DNA of 64,000 nt from an uncultured Caulobacterales bacterium (GTDB lineage Bacteria; Pseudomonadota; Alphaproteobacteria; Caulobacterales; Caulobacteraceae). This document shows, piece by piece, positions 45,005 to 56,184 of the stretch (position 1 is its first letter; every line of letters begins with the position of its first letter). The position numbers were made by a program, and so were the translations under genes. The stretch is taken from NCBI GenBank assembly GCA_903840435.1, contig CAIMFV010000051.1, forward strand, positions 92,187-156,186, given 5' to 3'. The notes under the pieces are model-generated. The model saw only the letters and a program-made list of their open reading frames with translations. It was not told where the DNA came from and made no database searches.

Positions 45005-48000
45005 ATGGACGGAACCGGTCAGAGTTTCATTCATCTGCGGGTGCGCTCAGCCTATTCGATGCTCGAAGGGGCGATCAAGGCCGGCGACATTGCCCCCTTG
45101 GCCGCAGCGCAAGGCATGGCGGCGGTCGGGCTGACGGATCGGGCCAATCTGTTCGGCGCCTTGGAAGTGTCGCAACTGGCCAAAGAGAAGGGCATCCAAC
45201 CGTTGATCGGCTGTGCCCTGCCGGTTGTGGGAATTGGAGAGCGGGCGCCGGAGCCCTGGGCCAAGGTCCCAACCCTTGTGTTGCTGGCCCAAAACGAAAC
45301 CGGCTGGCTCAATTTGATGGCCTTGTCGTCTCAGGCCTATTTAACCCCTGCGCTGGCTGGCGAACCCAGTGTCAGCTGGGACGCGCTCTGCAAGCACCAT
45401 CAGGGCTTGATTGCGCTGTCGGGCGGACCGGATGGGCCGATCAATCCAACCTTTGTCGCCGGGCGTTTCGCCGAGGGGAAGGCGGCGTTACAGGCCCTTT
45501 CTGACATCTTTCAAGACCGTTTCTATATCGAACTGCAACGCCATGGGCTGGCCGAGGAACGCGCCGCCGAACCACATCTGATCCGCTTTGCCTATGAGGC
45601 GGATATTCCCCTCGTCGCCACTAATGATGTCTATTTCGCCGCCCGCAACATGCATGGTCCGCATGATGCGCTGTTGTGCATTTCCGATGCTGCCTTTCTT
45701 GACCAAGACCAAAGGCGGCGGGTGACGGCGGAGCATTATTTTAAGTCCGCCGCCGAGATGGGCGCTCTGTTTGCGGATCTGCCAGAGGCCTGCCACTCGA
45801 CCGTCGAAATCGCCCAACGCTGCGCCTTTTTGACGCCGAAGCGCGATCCTATCCTGCCAAGCTTTCCAACCGTCGCCGGGCGCGACGAGGGCGAGGAATT
45901 AGCCCACCAGGCCCGCGAAGGCTTGCGAGCCCGCATGGCTGCTGCCCCCTTGGCGGCGCCAGAGGCTGACTATTGGGCGCGGCTCGAGCGTGAATTGTCG
46001 GTCATCAATAAGATGGGCTTTCCGGGTTACTTTTTGATCGTCTCCGACTTCATCAAATGGGCCAAGAGCCAAGGTATTCCGGTCGGGCCGGGGCGGGGGT
46101 CTGGGGCGGGGTCTTTGGTCGCCTATTCTCTCACCATCACCAATCTTGACCCCTTGCGGTTTGGCCTCCTGTTCGAGCGCTTCTTGAACCCGGAACGGGT
46201 GTCCATGCCGGACTTCGACATCGATTTTTGTCAGGAACGGCGCGAAGAGGTGATCAGCTATGTGCAGCGCCGCTATGGCGTCGATCGCGTGGCCCAGATC
46301 ATCACCTTTGGTACACTGCAAGCTCGGGCGGTGCTGCGCGACACAGGCCGGGTGATGCAGCTGCCGCTGGGCATGGTCGACCGCTTGGCCAAGATGGTGC
46401 CGGCCAACCCCGCCAACCCGGTCACGCTCGCCCAAGCCATCGACATTGAACCGCGCCTGAAGGAAGCCCGGCGCCAAGATGAAAGTGTGGCGCGGCTGTT
46501 AGAAACAGCGCTGCAACTCGAGGGCCTGTTTCGCAACGCGTCCACCCACGCCGCGGGCATCGTCATCGGCGACCGCCCCTTGGTTGAACTGACGCCGCTC
46601 TATCAGGACCCCCGTTCAGAACTTCCCGCCACCCAATATAATATGAAATGGGTGGAGAGTGCGGGCCTGGTGAAGTTTGACTTCCTTGGCCTGAAGACGC
46701 TCACCGTCTTGGATCGGGCGGTCAAGCATCTGGCCAAGCGTGGCGCCGATGTCGATCTCGATACCTTGGCGCTTGATGATGAGCGCACCTATGCGCTGTT
46801 GGCCTCGGGCCAAACCATCGGCGTCTTCCAATTGGAAAGCCAGGGCATGCGCGACACGCTGCGCAAGATGCGCTGTGGCTCCATCGAAGAGATCACCGCC
46901 TTGATCTCGCTCTATCGTCCCGGGCCGATGGACAATATCGACATCTATGTCGAGCGGAAGTTTGGTCGGGCGGCGCTCGACATGTTGCACCCGACCTTAG
47001 AGCCTGTGCTGAAAGAGACCTATGGCGTCATCATCTACCAAGAACAGGTGATGCAGATTGCCCAGATCTTGTCGGGCTATTCGCTGGGCGAGGCCGACCT
47101 GTTGCGGCGCGCCATGGGCAAGAAAAAGAAGGAGGAAATGGACCACCAAAAGGCGCGCTTTATCGCGGGCGCCGCCGAAAAGTCTGTTCCCCCCGCCCAG
47201 GCCGATATGATTTTCGAGCTGGTCGCCAAGTTCGCCGGCTATGGCTTTAATAAGAGCCACGCCGCCGCCTATGCCGTGATCGCCTACCAAACGGGGTGGT
47301 TGAAGGCCAACCATCCGGTCGAGTTCTTCGCCGCCTCCATGAGCCTCGATATTTCCAATACCGACAAGCTCGCCGTCTTTTATCAAGACGCTAAGCGGGC
47401 CGGGGTGAAGGTTGCGCCGCCGGATATCAATCGCTCCGGCGCTGATTTTGAGGTCGAGGACGGAGCGGTGCTCTATGCGCTCGGCGCCATTCGCAATGTC
47501 GGTCTGGAGGCCATGCGCCATGTGGAAGAGGTTCGGCGCACAGGCGGCCCCTTCGAAGACCTGTTTGACTTTCTTGAGCGCATCGATCCACGTCAGGTGA
47601 ATAAGCGGGCGCTGGAGAGCTTGGCCCGCGCGGGCGCCTTTGACCGCCTACACGCCAACCGGGCCCAGATTGTCGCCAATGCCGACCTGTTGATTGCCCA
47701 CGCGCAAAGCGTCAGTTCGGATCGGGCCTCGTCCCAGGTCAGCCTGTTTGCCGACGCCGCCGTCGCCCGTCCGCGCTTGCCGGAGCGCGACCCCTGGACC
47801 TCGCCAGAACAGTTGGACGAAGAGCTCTCTGCTGTCGGCTTTTATCTGACTGGCCACCCGCTGGAAGATTTGACCGAGCTGATGCGCCGCAAGCGGGTGG
47901 TCTTTATGGCCGAGGCCCAGGAGCGGGCCGAAGGGGGCGAGCAAGCCTTTCGCATGGCGGGCATGGTGCGCCGGCGCCAGGAGCGCGCCTCCCAGTCAGG

Positions 48001-48430
48001 TGACAAATTTGCCTTTGTCTCCCTCTCCGATCCGACCGGTGAGTTTGAGGTACTGTTTCCGCCGGAATCGCTGCGCCGCTGTCGCGACATTTTGGAGCCC
48101 GGCGGTTCGGTGATGATCAAGGTGCGCGCCAAGTCACGCGATGGCGAGGTGAGGTTCTTTGGCGATGACGCCGAACCGCTGGATCGGGCGGTCAGTTCCG
48201 CCGCGCTGGGCCTACGGGTTCATCTTGCGCCAGAGGCCGACAATATTGTTAGCCTGAAGCGACGTTTAGAGGCCGCGCGCTCAGACCGTGGGGGTGAACT
48301 TATTCTCGTCTCAGCCCTAGGTCAGGGTCGCGAAATTGAGGTGCGTTTGCCAGGGCGCTTTACCCTCGATGCCGCCGTGCGCGGGGCGCTAAAGACGACC
48401 CCGGGTGTGGTCTATATGGAAGACGTCTGA
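45005..48430 (+). CDS. dnaE: DNA polymerase III alpha subunit
   Basis: The 1141-residue protein is the replicative polymerase. The N-terminal PHP domain begins [20 protein letters not shown]. The palm has [16 protein letters not shown] and the catalytic aspartates in MPDFDIDF (D403, D405, with D407 close by). [14 protein letters not shown] and [12 protein letters not shown] follow in the fingers. QVSLFAD near residue 910 fits the beta-clamp motif. The OB-fold and C-terminal tau-binding region are present. GGGAGGGG lies eight bases before the start. This is DnaE1 by its size and motifs. Confidence 0.95.
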   Translation: MDGTGQSFIHLRVRSAYSMLEGAIKAGDIAPLAAAQGMAAVGLTDRANLFGALEVSQLAKEKGIQPLIGCALPVVGIGERAPEPWAKVPTLVLLAQNETGWLNLMALSSQAYLTPALAGEPSVSWDALCKHHQGLIALSGGPDGPINPTFVAGRFAEGKAALQALSDIFQDRFYIELQRHGLAEERAAEPHLIRFAYEADIPLVATNDVYFAARNMHGPHDALLCISDAAFLDQDQRRRVTAEHYFKSAAEMGALFADLPEACHSTVEIAQRCAFLTPKRDPILPSFPTVAGRDEGEELAHQAREGLRARMAAAPLAAPEADYWARLERELSVINKMGFPGYFLIVSDFIKWAKSQGIPVGPGRGSGAGSLVAYSLTITNLDPLRFGLLFERFLNPERVSMPDFDIDFCQERREEVISYVQRRYGVDRVAQIITFGTLQARAVLRDTGRVMQLPLGMVDRLAKMVPANPANPVTLAQAIDIEPRLKEARRQDESVARLLETALQLEGLFRNASTHAAGIVIGDRPLVELTPLYQDPRSELPATQYNMKWVESAGLVKFDFLGLKTLTVLDRAVKHLAKRGADVDLDTLALDDERTYALLASGQTIGVFQLESQGMRDTLRKMRCGSIEEITALISLYRPGPMDNIDIYVERKFGRAALDMLHPTLEPVLKETYGVIIYQEQVMQIAQILSGYSLGEADLLRRAMGKKKKEEMDHQKARFIAGAAEKSVPPAQADMIFELVAKFAGYGFNKSHAAAYAVIAYQTGWLKANHPVEFFAASMSLDISNTDKLAVFYQDAKRAGVKVAPPDINRSGADFEVEDGAVLYALGAIRNVGLEAMRHVEEVRRTGGPFEDLFDFLERIDPRQVNKRALESLARAGAFDRLHANRAQIVANADLLIAHAQSVSSDRASSQVSLFADAAVARPRLPERDPWTSPEQLDEELSAVGFYLTGHPLEDLTELMRRKRVVFMAEAQERAEGGEQAFRMAGMVRRRQERASQSGDKFAFVSLSDPTGEFEVLFPPESLRRCRDILEPGGSVMIKVRAKSRDGEVRFFGDDAEPLDRAVSSAALGLRVHLAPEADNIVSLKRRLEAARSDRGGELILVSALGQGREIEVRLPGRFTLDAAVRGALKTTPGVVYMEDV

Positions 48431-48624
48431 TCTTTTTCATCGGCCTCTGGCCTAAAGGCGCATCGCGACTTGCTTTTTTGGGCTTTGCGGCGTAAAGCGC
48501 CTGCCATTCCACACGCAGACGTTCGGCGAAACGGGAGATTTTCCCGCCTTTCACCGTTCCGGTCGCTCAATCCCTTTGGGCGGTGTGTCTGCGGAGGCTA
48601 ACCGGAAAAAGGCTGAAAACTCCT
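48431..48624 (+). promoter_or_regulatory. rpsB leader region
   Basis: The 194 bases between dnaE and rpsB are likely to hold the rpsB promoter and leader. A hairpin, CGGGA with TCCCG around GATTT, occurs at about 48533-48547 and may extend with GGC and GCC. Ribosomal leader control by S2 is known elsewhere, but I cannot assign this one. No gene is supported here. Confidence 0.35.
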
Positions 48625-49446
48625 ATGGCTATCCCTGATTTCACCATGCGCCAATTGCTTGAAGCGGGCGTCCACTTTGGTCACCAGACCCACCGCTGGA
48701 ACCCCAAGATGGACCGTTACATCTTCGGCAGCCGCGCCAATATCCACATCATCGACCTGTCGCAATCCATGCCGCTCCTGCACCAAGCCCTGGTGAAGGT
48801 GCGTGAAGTGGCGGCGGGTGGCGGCCGGGTGCTGTTTGTCGGCACCAAGCGTCAAGCCGCCGATCCGGTGGCGATCGCCGCGCGGCGCTGTGCGCAATAT
48901 TATGTCAATCACCGTTGGCTCGGCGGCACGCTGACCAATTGGCGCACCATTTCTGGCTCCATCGCCCGCCTGCGCGAGCTCGAAGGCGTGCTGGATGGCG
49001 ACCCGCAGGGCCGCACCAAGAAGGAGCTTTTGCAGCTGACCCGCGAGCGGGACAAGCTTGAGTTGTCGCTGGGCGGCATCAAGGACATGGGCGGTATTCC
49101 CGACATCATGTTCGTCATCGACACCAATAAGGAAGGCATTGCGATCCAAGAGGCGCGCAAGCTGAACATTCCTGTGGTGGCCATCCTCGACACCAATTCC
49201 GATCCCGACGGCGTCACCTATCCGGTGCCCGGCAATGACGATGCGGCGCGCGCGCTGCAACTCTATTGCGATCTGGTTGCTGATACGGTGCTCGACGGCC
49301 TGGCGGCTGGTCAAGCTTCGCTGGGCGTTGATCTCGGTGCAGCGGTTGCTCCAGTGGAACCGGTGCTGGCCACGGTTGCGGCTTCGGATCCTGCGCCGGT
49401 TGCTGAGACCGTCGCTGCGGAAGCGGCTGAGCCCACCGAAGCCTAG
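48625..49446 (+). CDS. rpsB: 30S ribosomal protein S2
   Basis: The 273-residue protein has the S2 signatures [55 protein letters not shown] and [16 protein letters not shown]. It binds the 30S subunit at the head-body junction, where it aids mRNA placement. The ATG at 48625 is chosen; the longer reading from 48583 adds unrelated residues. An alanine and glutamate-rich tail after about residue 235 is variable in alphaproteobacteria. tsf follows 154 bases later. Confidence 0.96.
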   Translation: MAIPDFTMRQLLEAGVHFGHQTHRWNPKMDRYIFGSRANIHIIDLSQSMPLLHQALVKVREVAAGGGRVLFVGTKRQAADPVAIAARRCAQYYVNHRWLGGTLTNWRTISGSIARLRELEGVLDGDPQGRTKKELLQLTRERDKLELSLGGIKDMGGIPDIMFVIDTNKEGIAIQEARKLNIPVVAILDTNSDPDGVTYPVPGNDDAARALQLYCDLVADTVLDGLAAGQASLGVDLGAAVAPVEPVLATVAASDPAPVAETVAAEAAEPTEA

Positions 49447-49600
49447 GCGCGACGCCGCCAAGGCTGACATTTTCAGAGCCGTTCGGCGGGGTGCGAGACG
49501 CAACGTCTGACCCCACCGGGTTCTGTCGTAAAACTCCAATCCTTGCGCGCTAGGTCTCATTGACCGGGTGTGCATCACGATGAATAGGAAGGGTAAGATC

Positions 49601-50539
49601 ATGGCCGAGATTACGGCAGCGCTCGTCAAAGAGCTGCGGGAAAAGTCTGGCGTTGGCATGATGGACTGCAAAAAGGCGCTCACCGAAAATGCGGGCGACT
49701 TGGAAGCGGCGATGGATTGGCTGCGGGCCAAGGGCCTGTCAAAGGCGGCGAAGAAGGCCGACCGTGTGGCGGCTGAAGGTCTGGTGGCCATTGCCCATCG
49801 CGCCTCTGGCAAGGGCCAAACCGCAGCGGTTATCGAGCTGAACGCCGAAACCGATTTTGTCGCGCGCAATGAGCTGTTCCAAAAGGCGGCGCGGGCCTCG
49901 GCGGCGGCAGCGCTCGATGTTTCAGGCGATGTTGACGCGGTCGTGGCGGCAAAGACCTCCGATGGTGAAGTCGTTTCTGACATGATCACCCAATTGATCG
50001 CCACCATCGGCGAAAACATGGTTCTGCGTCGTGCGGCGCGCTTCGACGTCGCCGAAGGCGTGGTGGCGTTTTACGTCCATAACGCCATTTCGCCCGACCT
50101 TGGCCGGATCGGCGTGCTGGTGGCGCTGGAATCGGCTGCCGACGCGACCGCCCTGAACGATCTTGGTCGCAAGATCGGCATGCATGTGGCCGCTACCGCG
50201 CCGCTGGCTTTAACGACTGACGAACTGGACCCGGCGGCGGTGGAGCGCGAACGCGCCATCTTCTCCGAACAGGCCGCAGCCTCTGGCAAGCCTGCCAATG
50301 TGGTTGAGAAGATGGTCGAGGGTCGGATTCGGAAATTCTACGAAGAGGTCGTGCTGCTGAAGCAGGCCTTTGTGATGAACCCGGATCAAACCATCGAACA
50401 ACTGATCGCCGAACAGTCCAAGACGCTCGGCGCGCCAATTGCCATCAAGGGCTTTGTCCGCTTGGCGCTGGGTGAAGGCGTCGAAAAGAAGACCGACGAT
50501 TTCGCTGGCGAAGTCGCCGCCCTGACCGGTCAAGCCTAG
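49601..50539 (+). CDS. tsf: Elongation factor Ts
   Basis: The 312-residue protein recycles EF-Tu by displacing GDP. It has [20 protein letters not shown] near the start, the TDFVAR motif, and [24 protein letters not shown] at the C-terminus. The start at 49601 has GGAAGGGT six bases upstream; 49568 is an earlier in-frame ATG but lacks family similarity. Confidence 0.96.
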   Translation: MAEITAALVKELREKSGVGMMDCKKALTENAGDLEAAMDWLRAKGLSKAAKKADRVAAEGLVAIAHRASGKGQTAAVIELNAETDFVARNELFQKAARASAAAALDVSGDVDAVVAAKTSDGEVVSDMITQLIATIGENMVLRRAARFDVAEGVVAFYVHNAISPDLGRIGVLVALESAADATALNDLGRKIGMHVAATAPLALTTDELDPAAVERERAIFSEQAAASGKPANVVEKMVEGRIRKFYEEVVLLKQAFVMNPDQTIEQLIAEQSKTLGAPIAIKGFVRLALGEGVEKKTDDFAGEVAALTGQA

Positions 50540-50551
50540 GCTGCGACGGCG

Positions 50552-50596
50552 CCTCTTTTGCCAGGATCCGCGTTGGGATTTTGTGTGCAAGAGGCG
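50552..50596. repeat. Inverted repeat between tsf and pyrH
   Basis: CGCCTCTT and AAGAGGCG form an eight-base inverted repeat spaced by about 30 bases, within a larger partial symmetry involving GCGACG on both sides. There is no T run at the end, so a terminator is not clear. It may be a weak attenuator or mRNA structure. Confidence 0.3.
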
Positions 50597-50685
50597 TCGC
50601 GTCGCCCGCGCAATGGGATATGCTGCGCAAGGTCGATTCTGCTCGACCTGACTTTCTCATCGCGCCGTTAGGAGACCTTTGCGAC

Positions 50686-51459
50686 ATGGCAGGCGAAACC
50701 GCCCCTTCTTCGTCTCACGACGGTCGACATCCACCGCTTTATCGCCGGGTTCTCTTGAAGGTCTCGGGCGAGGTGCTGATGGGGGATACGCCCTTTGGCA
50801 TTGATATGAAGACAGTGGATCAGGTCGCCGAAGCCGTGGCGGGGATTGCGGGCCTTGGCGTTGAGCTCTGTCTTGTCATTGGCGGCGGCAATATTTTTCG
50901 CGGCCTGTCGACAGCCGCCAAGGGGATGGAACGCGCCAGCGCCGATTATATGGGCATGTTGGCGACCGTGATGAACGCTTTGGCACTGCAAAATGCCCTT
51001 GAGCGCCGCAATGTCGATACCCGCGTCCAATCGGCCATCCCGATGCAGACCGTCTGCGAGCCCTATATTCGCCGCCGCGCGCAGCGACACTTGGAAAAGG
51101 GCAGGGTGGTGATTTTCGCCGCAGGCACCGGAAATCCTTTCTTCACCACGGACACGGCGGCGGCGCTGCGGGCTGCAGAAATGGGCTGTGATGCGCTTTT
51201 GAAGGGCACCAGCGTTGATGGCGTCTATACTGCCGATCCAAAACGCGACCCGACCGCCAAGCGCTTTGACCGCTTGACCTATCTCGATGTCCTGTCGCGG
51301 GACTTGAAAGTCATGGATGCCTCAGCGATCAGCCTGATGCGCGAAAACGCCATTCCAATTGTTGTTTTTTCTATCCGCACGCCCGGCGCCCTGGAAGACG
51401 TCATTCGTGGCGGCGGCGTCCATACTGTCATCACCGAGGCCCCAGAGGCGGACGAATAG
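50686..51459 (+). CDS. pyrH: Uridylate kinase
   Basis: The 257-residue hexameric enzyme makes UDP from UMP. Motifs are [62 protein letters not shown] and [22 protein letters not shown] element precedes the ATG at 50686, and upstream readings are rejected. The extra N-terminal dozen residues are polar and variable. It is followed by frr, a classic pair. Confidence 0.95.
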   Translation: MAGETAPSSSHDGRHPPLYRRVLLKVSGEVLMGDTPFGIDMKTVDQVAEAVAGIAGLGVELCLVIGGGNIFRGLSTAAKGMERASADYMGMLATVMNALALQNALERRNVDTRVQSAIPMQTVCEPYIRRRAQRHLEKGRVVIFAAGTGNPFFTTDTAAALRAAEMGCDALLKGTSVDGVYTADPKRDPTAKRFDRLTYLDVLSRDLKVMDASAISLMRENAIPIVVFSIRTPGALEDVIRGGGVHTVITEAPEADE

Positions 51460-51505
51460 GGGCCTTGCCTCCGCGTCTTTGTCCTTCAGCCGAGAAAGTT
51501 GTCCC

Positions 51506-52069
51506 ATGAGCAACACCAAACCTGATCTGACCAAATATCGCGACCGGATGGATAAGGCGGTTGTGGCCTTGAAGGAGGAGTTCGGCGGGCTAAGAACCGG
51601 ACGGGCATCCTCCTCCCTGCTCGAGCCGATTATGGTGGAGGCCTATGGCTCGACCATGCCGATCATGAGTGTCGCCGCGATCAGCGTGCCGGAACCACGG
51701 ATGATCTCGGTCAGCGTTTGGGATAAGTCCATGGTGACGCCGGTTGAAAAGGCGATCCGTAACGCTGGAATTGGCTTGAATCCGATTGTCGACGGCATGA
51801 CCCTTCGCGTGCCCATTCCGGCTTTGACCGAAGAGCGGCGCAAGGATCTGGCGAAGATCGCCGCGAAATATTCTGAGCAGCAACGGGTCGCCGTGCGTAA
51901 TGTGCGCCGCGACGCCATGGAAGACCTCAAAAAAGCCGAAAAGGACGGGGCCATTTCCAAAGACGATCACAAGCGCTACGAAAACGAAATCCAGGGCTTC
52001 ACAGACAGCGCCATCAAGCGCATCGACGAGACTTTGAAGGCCAAGGAACAGGAAATCATGCAGGTCTAA
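51506..52069 (+). CDS. frr: Ribosome recycling factor
   Basis: The 187-residue protein dissociates the ribosome after termination together with EF-G. It begins [19 protein letters not shown] and has [20 protein letters not shown] and [19 protein letters not shown]. The ATG at 51506 follows a frame that opens inside pyrH. The helix bundle and the beta/alpha/beta domain are both visible. Confidence 0.95.
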   Translation: MSNTKPDLTKYRDRMDKAVVALKEEFGGLRTGRASSSLLEPIMVEAYGSTMPIMSVAAISVPEPRMISVSVWDKSMVTPVEKAIRNAGIGLNPIVDGMTLRVPIPALTEERRKDLAKIAAKYSEQQRVAVRNVRRDAMEDLKKAEKDGAISKDDHKRYENEIQGFTDSAIKRIDETLKAKEQEIMQV

Positions 52070-52114
52070 ACCCCTGTAGTGAGCGCCGTCTGGGGCGCAG
52101 GGTGGAGCCGAACC

Positions 52115-52879
52115 ATGGCCTCAGCGCCGGGGGATGACGAGGAAGGGCCGACTGGACATGGCGCGCGACACGTTGCGTTGATCATGGACGGGAATGGTCG
52201 GTGGGCGAAATCCCGCGGTCTGCCAAGAACCCTTGGTCACCGCGCGGGCGTCACTGCGTTGAAGCGAACCGTCGAGGCCGCGCCCCGGCTCGGCGTGCGC
52301 TGGCTCACTGTCTTTGGCTTTTCCACCGAAAACTGGCGCAGGCCCGCATCCGAAGTGTCGGAGCTGATGGGGCTGTTAAAGAGCTATGTAAAATCCGATC
52401 TCGCCCGACTGCACCGGGAAGGCGTGCGGGTCCGCATTCTGGGCCGCCGGACGGAGCTGCCCGACGATATTATGGATGTGATCGCCGAGGCCGAGCGTCT
52501 GACCCAAAACAATGACCGGTTCTTCTTACAGGTGGCGTTCAACTATGGCGGCCAGTCCGACATTGCCGACGCCGCCCGACGATTGGCCAAGGAGGTCAGC
52601 CAGGGCCTGATCGATCCAGACCAAATTACCGAAGCCATGTTTGCCGCAAGGCTCTCTACGTCTGGGGCGCCCTATCCGGATCTGATTGTTCGCACCTCCG
52701 GCGAGAAGCGCATCTCAAACTTCCTGCTTTGGGAAGCAGCCTACGCGGAATTGGTGTTTCAAGACGTCTTGTGGCCTGACTATGGGGAAGCGCCGTTGCG
52801 AGCGGCTCTGGAGGAGTTCCAGCGTCGGCAGCGGCGGTTCGGCGGAGTTGGCGTTGATGACGTCCTTGCCGCCGGCTAA
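52115..52879 (+). CDS. uppS: Undecaprenyl diphosphate synthase
   Basis: The 254-residue cis-prenyltransferase makes the lipid carrier of peptidoglycan and other polymers. Motifs are RHVALIMDGNGRWAKSRGLPR with the catalytic aspartate, LTVFGFSTENWRRP, FNYGGQSDI, and DLIVRTSGEKRISNFLLWE. Start is the ATG at 52115 with GGAG seven bases upstream; a GTG at 52079 gives twelve more residues. The cdsA start lies inside its end. Confidence 0.94.
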   Translation: MASAPGDDEEGPTGHGARHVALIMDGNGRWAKSRGLPRTLGHRAGVTALKRTVEAAPRLGVRWLTVFGFSTENWRRPASEVSELMGLLKSYVKSDLARLHREGVRVRILGRRTELPDDIMDVIAEAERLTQNNDRFFLQVAFNYGGQSDIADAARRLAKEVSQGLIDPDQITEAMFAARLSTSGAPYPDLIVRTSGEKRISNFLLWEAAYAELVFQDVLWPDYGEAPLRAALEEFQRRQRRFGGVGVDDVLAAG

Positions 52880-53693
52880 GCGTTTCAATTGGGAAAATCT
52901 AAGACTGCGCGTGGTCTCCGCTGGGGTGCTGGCGCCTGCAGTCTTTGCTTTGGTCTGGTATGGCGGCGCGCCCTTTTTTGTTCTGGTCGCACTGGCGGGG
53001 GCCTTGCTCGCCGTGGAATGGGGTTTGATGACAGCCCCGCCGACGCCAGCGCGAACCGCAATCCTTGTGACCGTGGCGGCGCTTGCGCCCCTGTTCGCCA
53101 CCTATCTGCAGGATGTGGTCACAGGCCTGATTTTCATCCCGCTTTCGGCCATCGCCGCCTCGCTGATCGGACGGGGACTAAGGTGGACGCACCGCAGTCT
53201 CGATCTCGCCTATGGGGTTGTTTATCTCGCGTTTCCCATGGTGGTACTCGAGGGCCTGCGCACCGCCGAGGGGGGCCGGGGATGGGCGCTTTTGCTCTTT
53301 GCCACCACTTGGAGCGCCGATATCTGCGCCTATGCGGCGGGCAATATTTTGAAGGGCCCAAAACTTTGGCCGCGGTTTTCCCCAAATAAGACCTGGTCCG
53401 GTTTTGGCTTTGGTCTGGGGGGCGCGGTCCTAGCGGGCGCCGCCGTCAGCATATTTTGGGGAGGCGAGGGCGCGCCCCCGCTTCTTGCCGCCAGTGGGGT
53501 CGGCTTTGCCGCCGGGCTTGCGACCATGGCCGGAGACCTGTGGGAATCGATGCTCAAACGGCGGTTCGGCGTGAAGGACTCAGGGGACCTCATTCCGGGC
53601 CATGGCGGCTTATTGGACCGGGTCGATGGCTTGATGTTCGCCGTCATCGCGGTCGCCGCCGGGCGGCTCTGGCTCGGGCAGGGCGGGGGATGA
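52857..53693 (+). CDS. cdsA: Phosphatidate cytidylyltransferase
   Basis: The 278-residue membrane protein converts phosphatidate and CTP to CDP-diacylglycerol. It has multiple helices and the C-terminal signature [19 protein letters not shown] and [10 protein letters not shown]. The ATG at 52857 overlaps uppS by 23 bases. The stop shares bases with the dxr start. Confidence 0.92.
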   Translation: MTSLPPAKRFNWENLRLRVVSAGVLAPAVFALVWYGGAPFFVLVALAGALLAVEWGLMTAPPTPARTAILVTVAALAPLFATYLQDVVTGLIFIPLSAIAASLIGRGLRWTHRSLDLAYGVVYLAFPMVVLEGLRTAEGGRGWALLLFATTWSADICAYAAGNILKGPKLWPRFSPNKTWSGFGFGLGGAVLAGAAVSIFWGGEGAPPLLAASGVGFAAGLATMAGDLWESMLKRRFGVKDSGDLIPGHGGLLDRVDGLMFAVIAVAAGRLWLGQGGG

Positions 53694-54907
53694 TGAACCC
53701 AAGGCGTGTCAGCGTATTTGGCTCTACGGGCTCGGTGGGCGTTTCAACCCTCGATTTGCTGGACGAAGCCCAAGCCAGCGGCGAGGCCCGTGTGGCCATG
53801 GTGGCGCTGGTCGGCGGCGCCAATGTCGTCCGGCTCGCCGAGCAGGCATTGAAATGGCGGCCGGAATTTACCGTCATCGCCGATCCCACCGGATTCGCCG
53901 ACCTCACCGCGCGCCTGGCCGGGTCCGGGTTGCAGATTGGCTGCGGGATGAGTGCGGTCATGGAGGCCGCCAGCCTGTCCGCGGACTGGGTGATGGCGGC
54001 CATCGTCGGCGCGGCGGGACTGCGACCCACCCTCGCGGCGGCCAAGACCGGCGCGATCATCGCCATCGCCAATAAGGAAAGCATTGTCTGTGCCGGGCCC
54101 TATCTGCTGGCCACAGCCAAGGCGTGTGGCGGCGGCGTCATTCCCGTCGATTCTGAACATTCTGCCTTGTTTCAGGCCCTGCAAGCCGGCCCGAAAGCGC
54201 GGGTGCGCCGCCTGATCTTGACCGCCTCAGGGGGGCCATTCCGGGGAAAAACCCTGGCTGAGATGGCCGATGTCACGCCCCAAGCCGCCATGGCCCATCC
54301 TGTCTGGAGCATGGGTCCGAAAATCTCGCTCGACAGCGCCACCCTCGCCAATAAGGGCCTGGAGATGATCGAAGCGGCCTATCTCTTTGAAACACCCGCC
54401 GACAAGATCGACGTGGTGGTCCATCCGGAAAGCATTGTTCACAGCCTCGTCGAGTTCGAAGACGGCTCAACCCTTGCCCAACTCGGACCGCCGGATATGC
54501 GCACCCCAATTGCGCTCGCCTATGCGTGGCCTGACAGACTACCTTGGGCGGCGCCCCGATTGGATTTACCCGCCCTCGGTCGCTTGACCTTTGAAGCACC
54601 CGACCTCGACCGCTTTCCCATGTTGAGACTCGCGCGAGAAAGCTTGCAGCTTGGCGGTCATGCGCCTTGCGCCTTTAATGCCGCCAACGAAGTGGCCGCC
54701 GCAGCCTTTTTGCAAAATCGCATCGGCTTTCTCAATATTGCCACGGTTGTCGAGGAGACACTTTTACAAGCCCAACGTGGCGCCCTGCTTGCAACCGGAT
54801 CGGCAGGACGTAACAGCGGCGATGATTTGGAGTCCGCTCTCTACGTCGATCACGAAACACGACGCTTGGCCGAGACGTGTCTTGACCGCGCCCGCGTTTC
54901 AGATTGA
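53690..54907 (+). CDS. dxr: 1-deoxy-D-xylulose 5-phosphate reductoisomerase
   Basis: The 405-residue enzyme makes 2-C-methyl-D-erythritol 4-phosphate from DXP. It has the NADPH motif [45 protein letters not shown], and [13 protein letters not shown]. The metal-binding acidic residues of the active site (VDSEHS) are in place. Either of two tandem ATGs (53690 or 53693) may be used. It overlaps cdsA by four bases. Confidence 0.94.
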   Translation: MMNPRRVSVFGSTGSVGVSTLDLLDEAQASGEARVAMVALVGGANVVRLAEQALKWRPEFTVIADPTGFADLTARLAGSGLQIGCGMSAVMEAASLSADWVMAAIVGAAGLRPTLAAAKTGAIIAIANKESIVCAGPYLLATAKACGGGVIPVDSEHSALFQALQAGPKARVRRLILTASGGPFRGKTLAEMADVTPQAAMAHPVWSMGPKISLDSATLANKGLEMIEAAYLFETPADKIDVVVHPESIVHSLVEFEDGSTLAQLGPPDMRTPIALAYAWPDRLPWAAPRLDLPALGRLTFEAPDLDRFPMLRLARESLQLGGHAPCAFNAANEVAAAAFLQNRIGFLNIATVVEETLLQAQRGALLATGSAGRNSGDDLESALYVDHETRRLAETCLDRARVSD

Positions 54908-54926
54908 GGGATAGGACCCAAAACCG

Positions 54927-56147
54927 ATGGCGCAGATGATGCTTGGCACGTTAATCTCTATTGGCTCCTTTCTCGCCATTCTGACCCTGGTGGTCAGTAT
55001 CCACGAGCTCGGCCATTTTTGGGCGGCAAGGGCCTGTGGTGTGGCGGTGGATCGCTTCTCGCTCGGTTTCGGCAAGGCGATTTTCAGCTGGACCGACAAG
55101 CACGGCGTCGAGTGGCGGATTGGTCGCATCCCCATTGGCGGCTATGTCCGCTTCGCAGGTGATTCGGAGGCGAGCTCGAGCCTCCCCGATGGCGAAGACC
55201 TTGCAGACCTGCGTCGGCAAATTGTCGCCAAGTGGGGAGAGGCCGCGGTCAGTCAGTTTTTCCACTTCAAGCCGCTCTGGCAGAGGGCGATTGTGGTCGC
55301 TGCTGGTCCCGTGGCGAATTTTATTCTGTCGATCATCATTCTGACGGCCTTGGTCTCGATCGAGGGCATGACCCTCATTACGCCAAGGCTGGGCGAGGTG
55401 GTGGCCCAGTCTCCTGCCGCGCGGGCTGGCCTGCAGGCGGGTGATCTGATCACCGCGCTCGACGGGCGTCAAATCGAAAGCTTTCCGGAAATTTCCGACT
55501 ATGTTCGCTTGCGCACCGGCGATCCGATCAAGGTCGATTATCTCCGGCAAGGCGCGGCGCGCAGCGCCGTTGTGACGCCTGTACGGATTGCCCGCAAAGA
55601 CCCTGTCACCCAAAAAGTGACCTATTTGGGCGCGTTCGGGGTCCGGCCCTCGCGTAGCCCTGCCGATCTGCATTCCGTCCGTCTGCAGCCGGTTCGCGCT
55701 TTCGTCTATGGCGTCAATGAAACCTACAATTCTGTCGCCACGACATTGAACTATCTCGGTCGCTTGATAACTGGCCGAGAGAGCCCAAGCCAACTCTCCA
55801 GCATTGTTGGAATGGCGCAAACGGCGGGTGCGGTAGCGAAGGCGGGCGCCGACAGTGCGCCGGACCTGCCCGGCAAGATTTCTGGCGTGGTGCTCGATCT
55901 TCTCTATCTCGCCGCCATGATTTCGACAGCGATTGGTTTTATGAACCTCCTGCCTGTCCCGGTTCTCGATGGTGGGCACCTGGTTTTTTACGCCTATGAA
56001 GCCATTGCGCGGCGACCTGTCGAAGCGCGGATTCAGTCGGCGAGTTTCAGGATTGGTCTTGCCTTGTTGCTAGGTTTGATGTTGTTCGCAACCTGGAACG
56101 ATCTGCAGCAGTCCAGCCTGTTCAAACTGCTGGGTCTCGCGACTTGA
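54927..56147 (+). CDS. rseP: Site-2 protease RseP
   Basis: The 406-residue intramembrane metalloprotease has the zinc motif SIHELGHFWAAR (H26, E27, H30), one PDZ domain (AARAGLQAGDLITALDGRQI), and the second zinc region LLPVPVLDGGHLVFY. It cuts anti-sigma factors and old signal peptides. The protein has one PDZ domain where E. coli RseP has two. It precedes bamA in the envelope operon. Confidence 0.93.
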   Translation: MAQMMLGTLISIGSFLAILTLVVSIHELGHFWAARACGVAVDRFSLGFGKAIFSWTDKHGVEWRIGRIPIGGYVRFAGDSEASSSLPDGEDLADLRRQIVAKWGEAAVSQFFHFKPLWQRAIVVAAGPVANFILSIIILTALVSIEGMTLITPRLGEVVAQSPAARAGLQAGDLITALDGRQIESFPEISDYVRLRTGDPIKVDYLRQGAARSAVVTPVRIARKDPVTQKVTYLGAFGVRPSRSPADLHSVRLQPVRAFVYGVNETYNSVATTLNYLGRLITGRESPSQLSSIVGMAQTAGAVAKAGADSAPDLPGKISGVVLDLLYLAAMISTAIGFMNLLPVPVLDGGHLVFYAYEAIARRPVEARIQSASFRIGLALLLGLMLFATWNDLQQSSLFKLLGLAT

Positions 56148-56184
56148 GCCCTACGCTCCACATTCAAGGATTCGTCTTCGCCTG

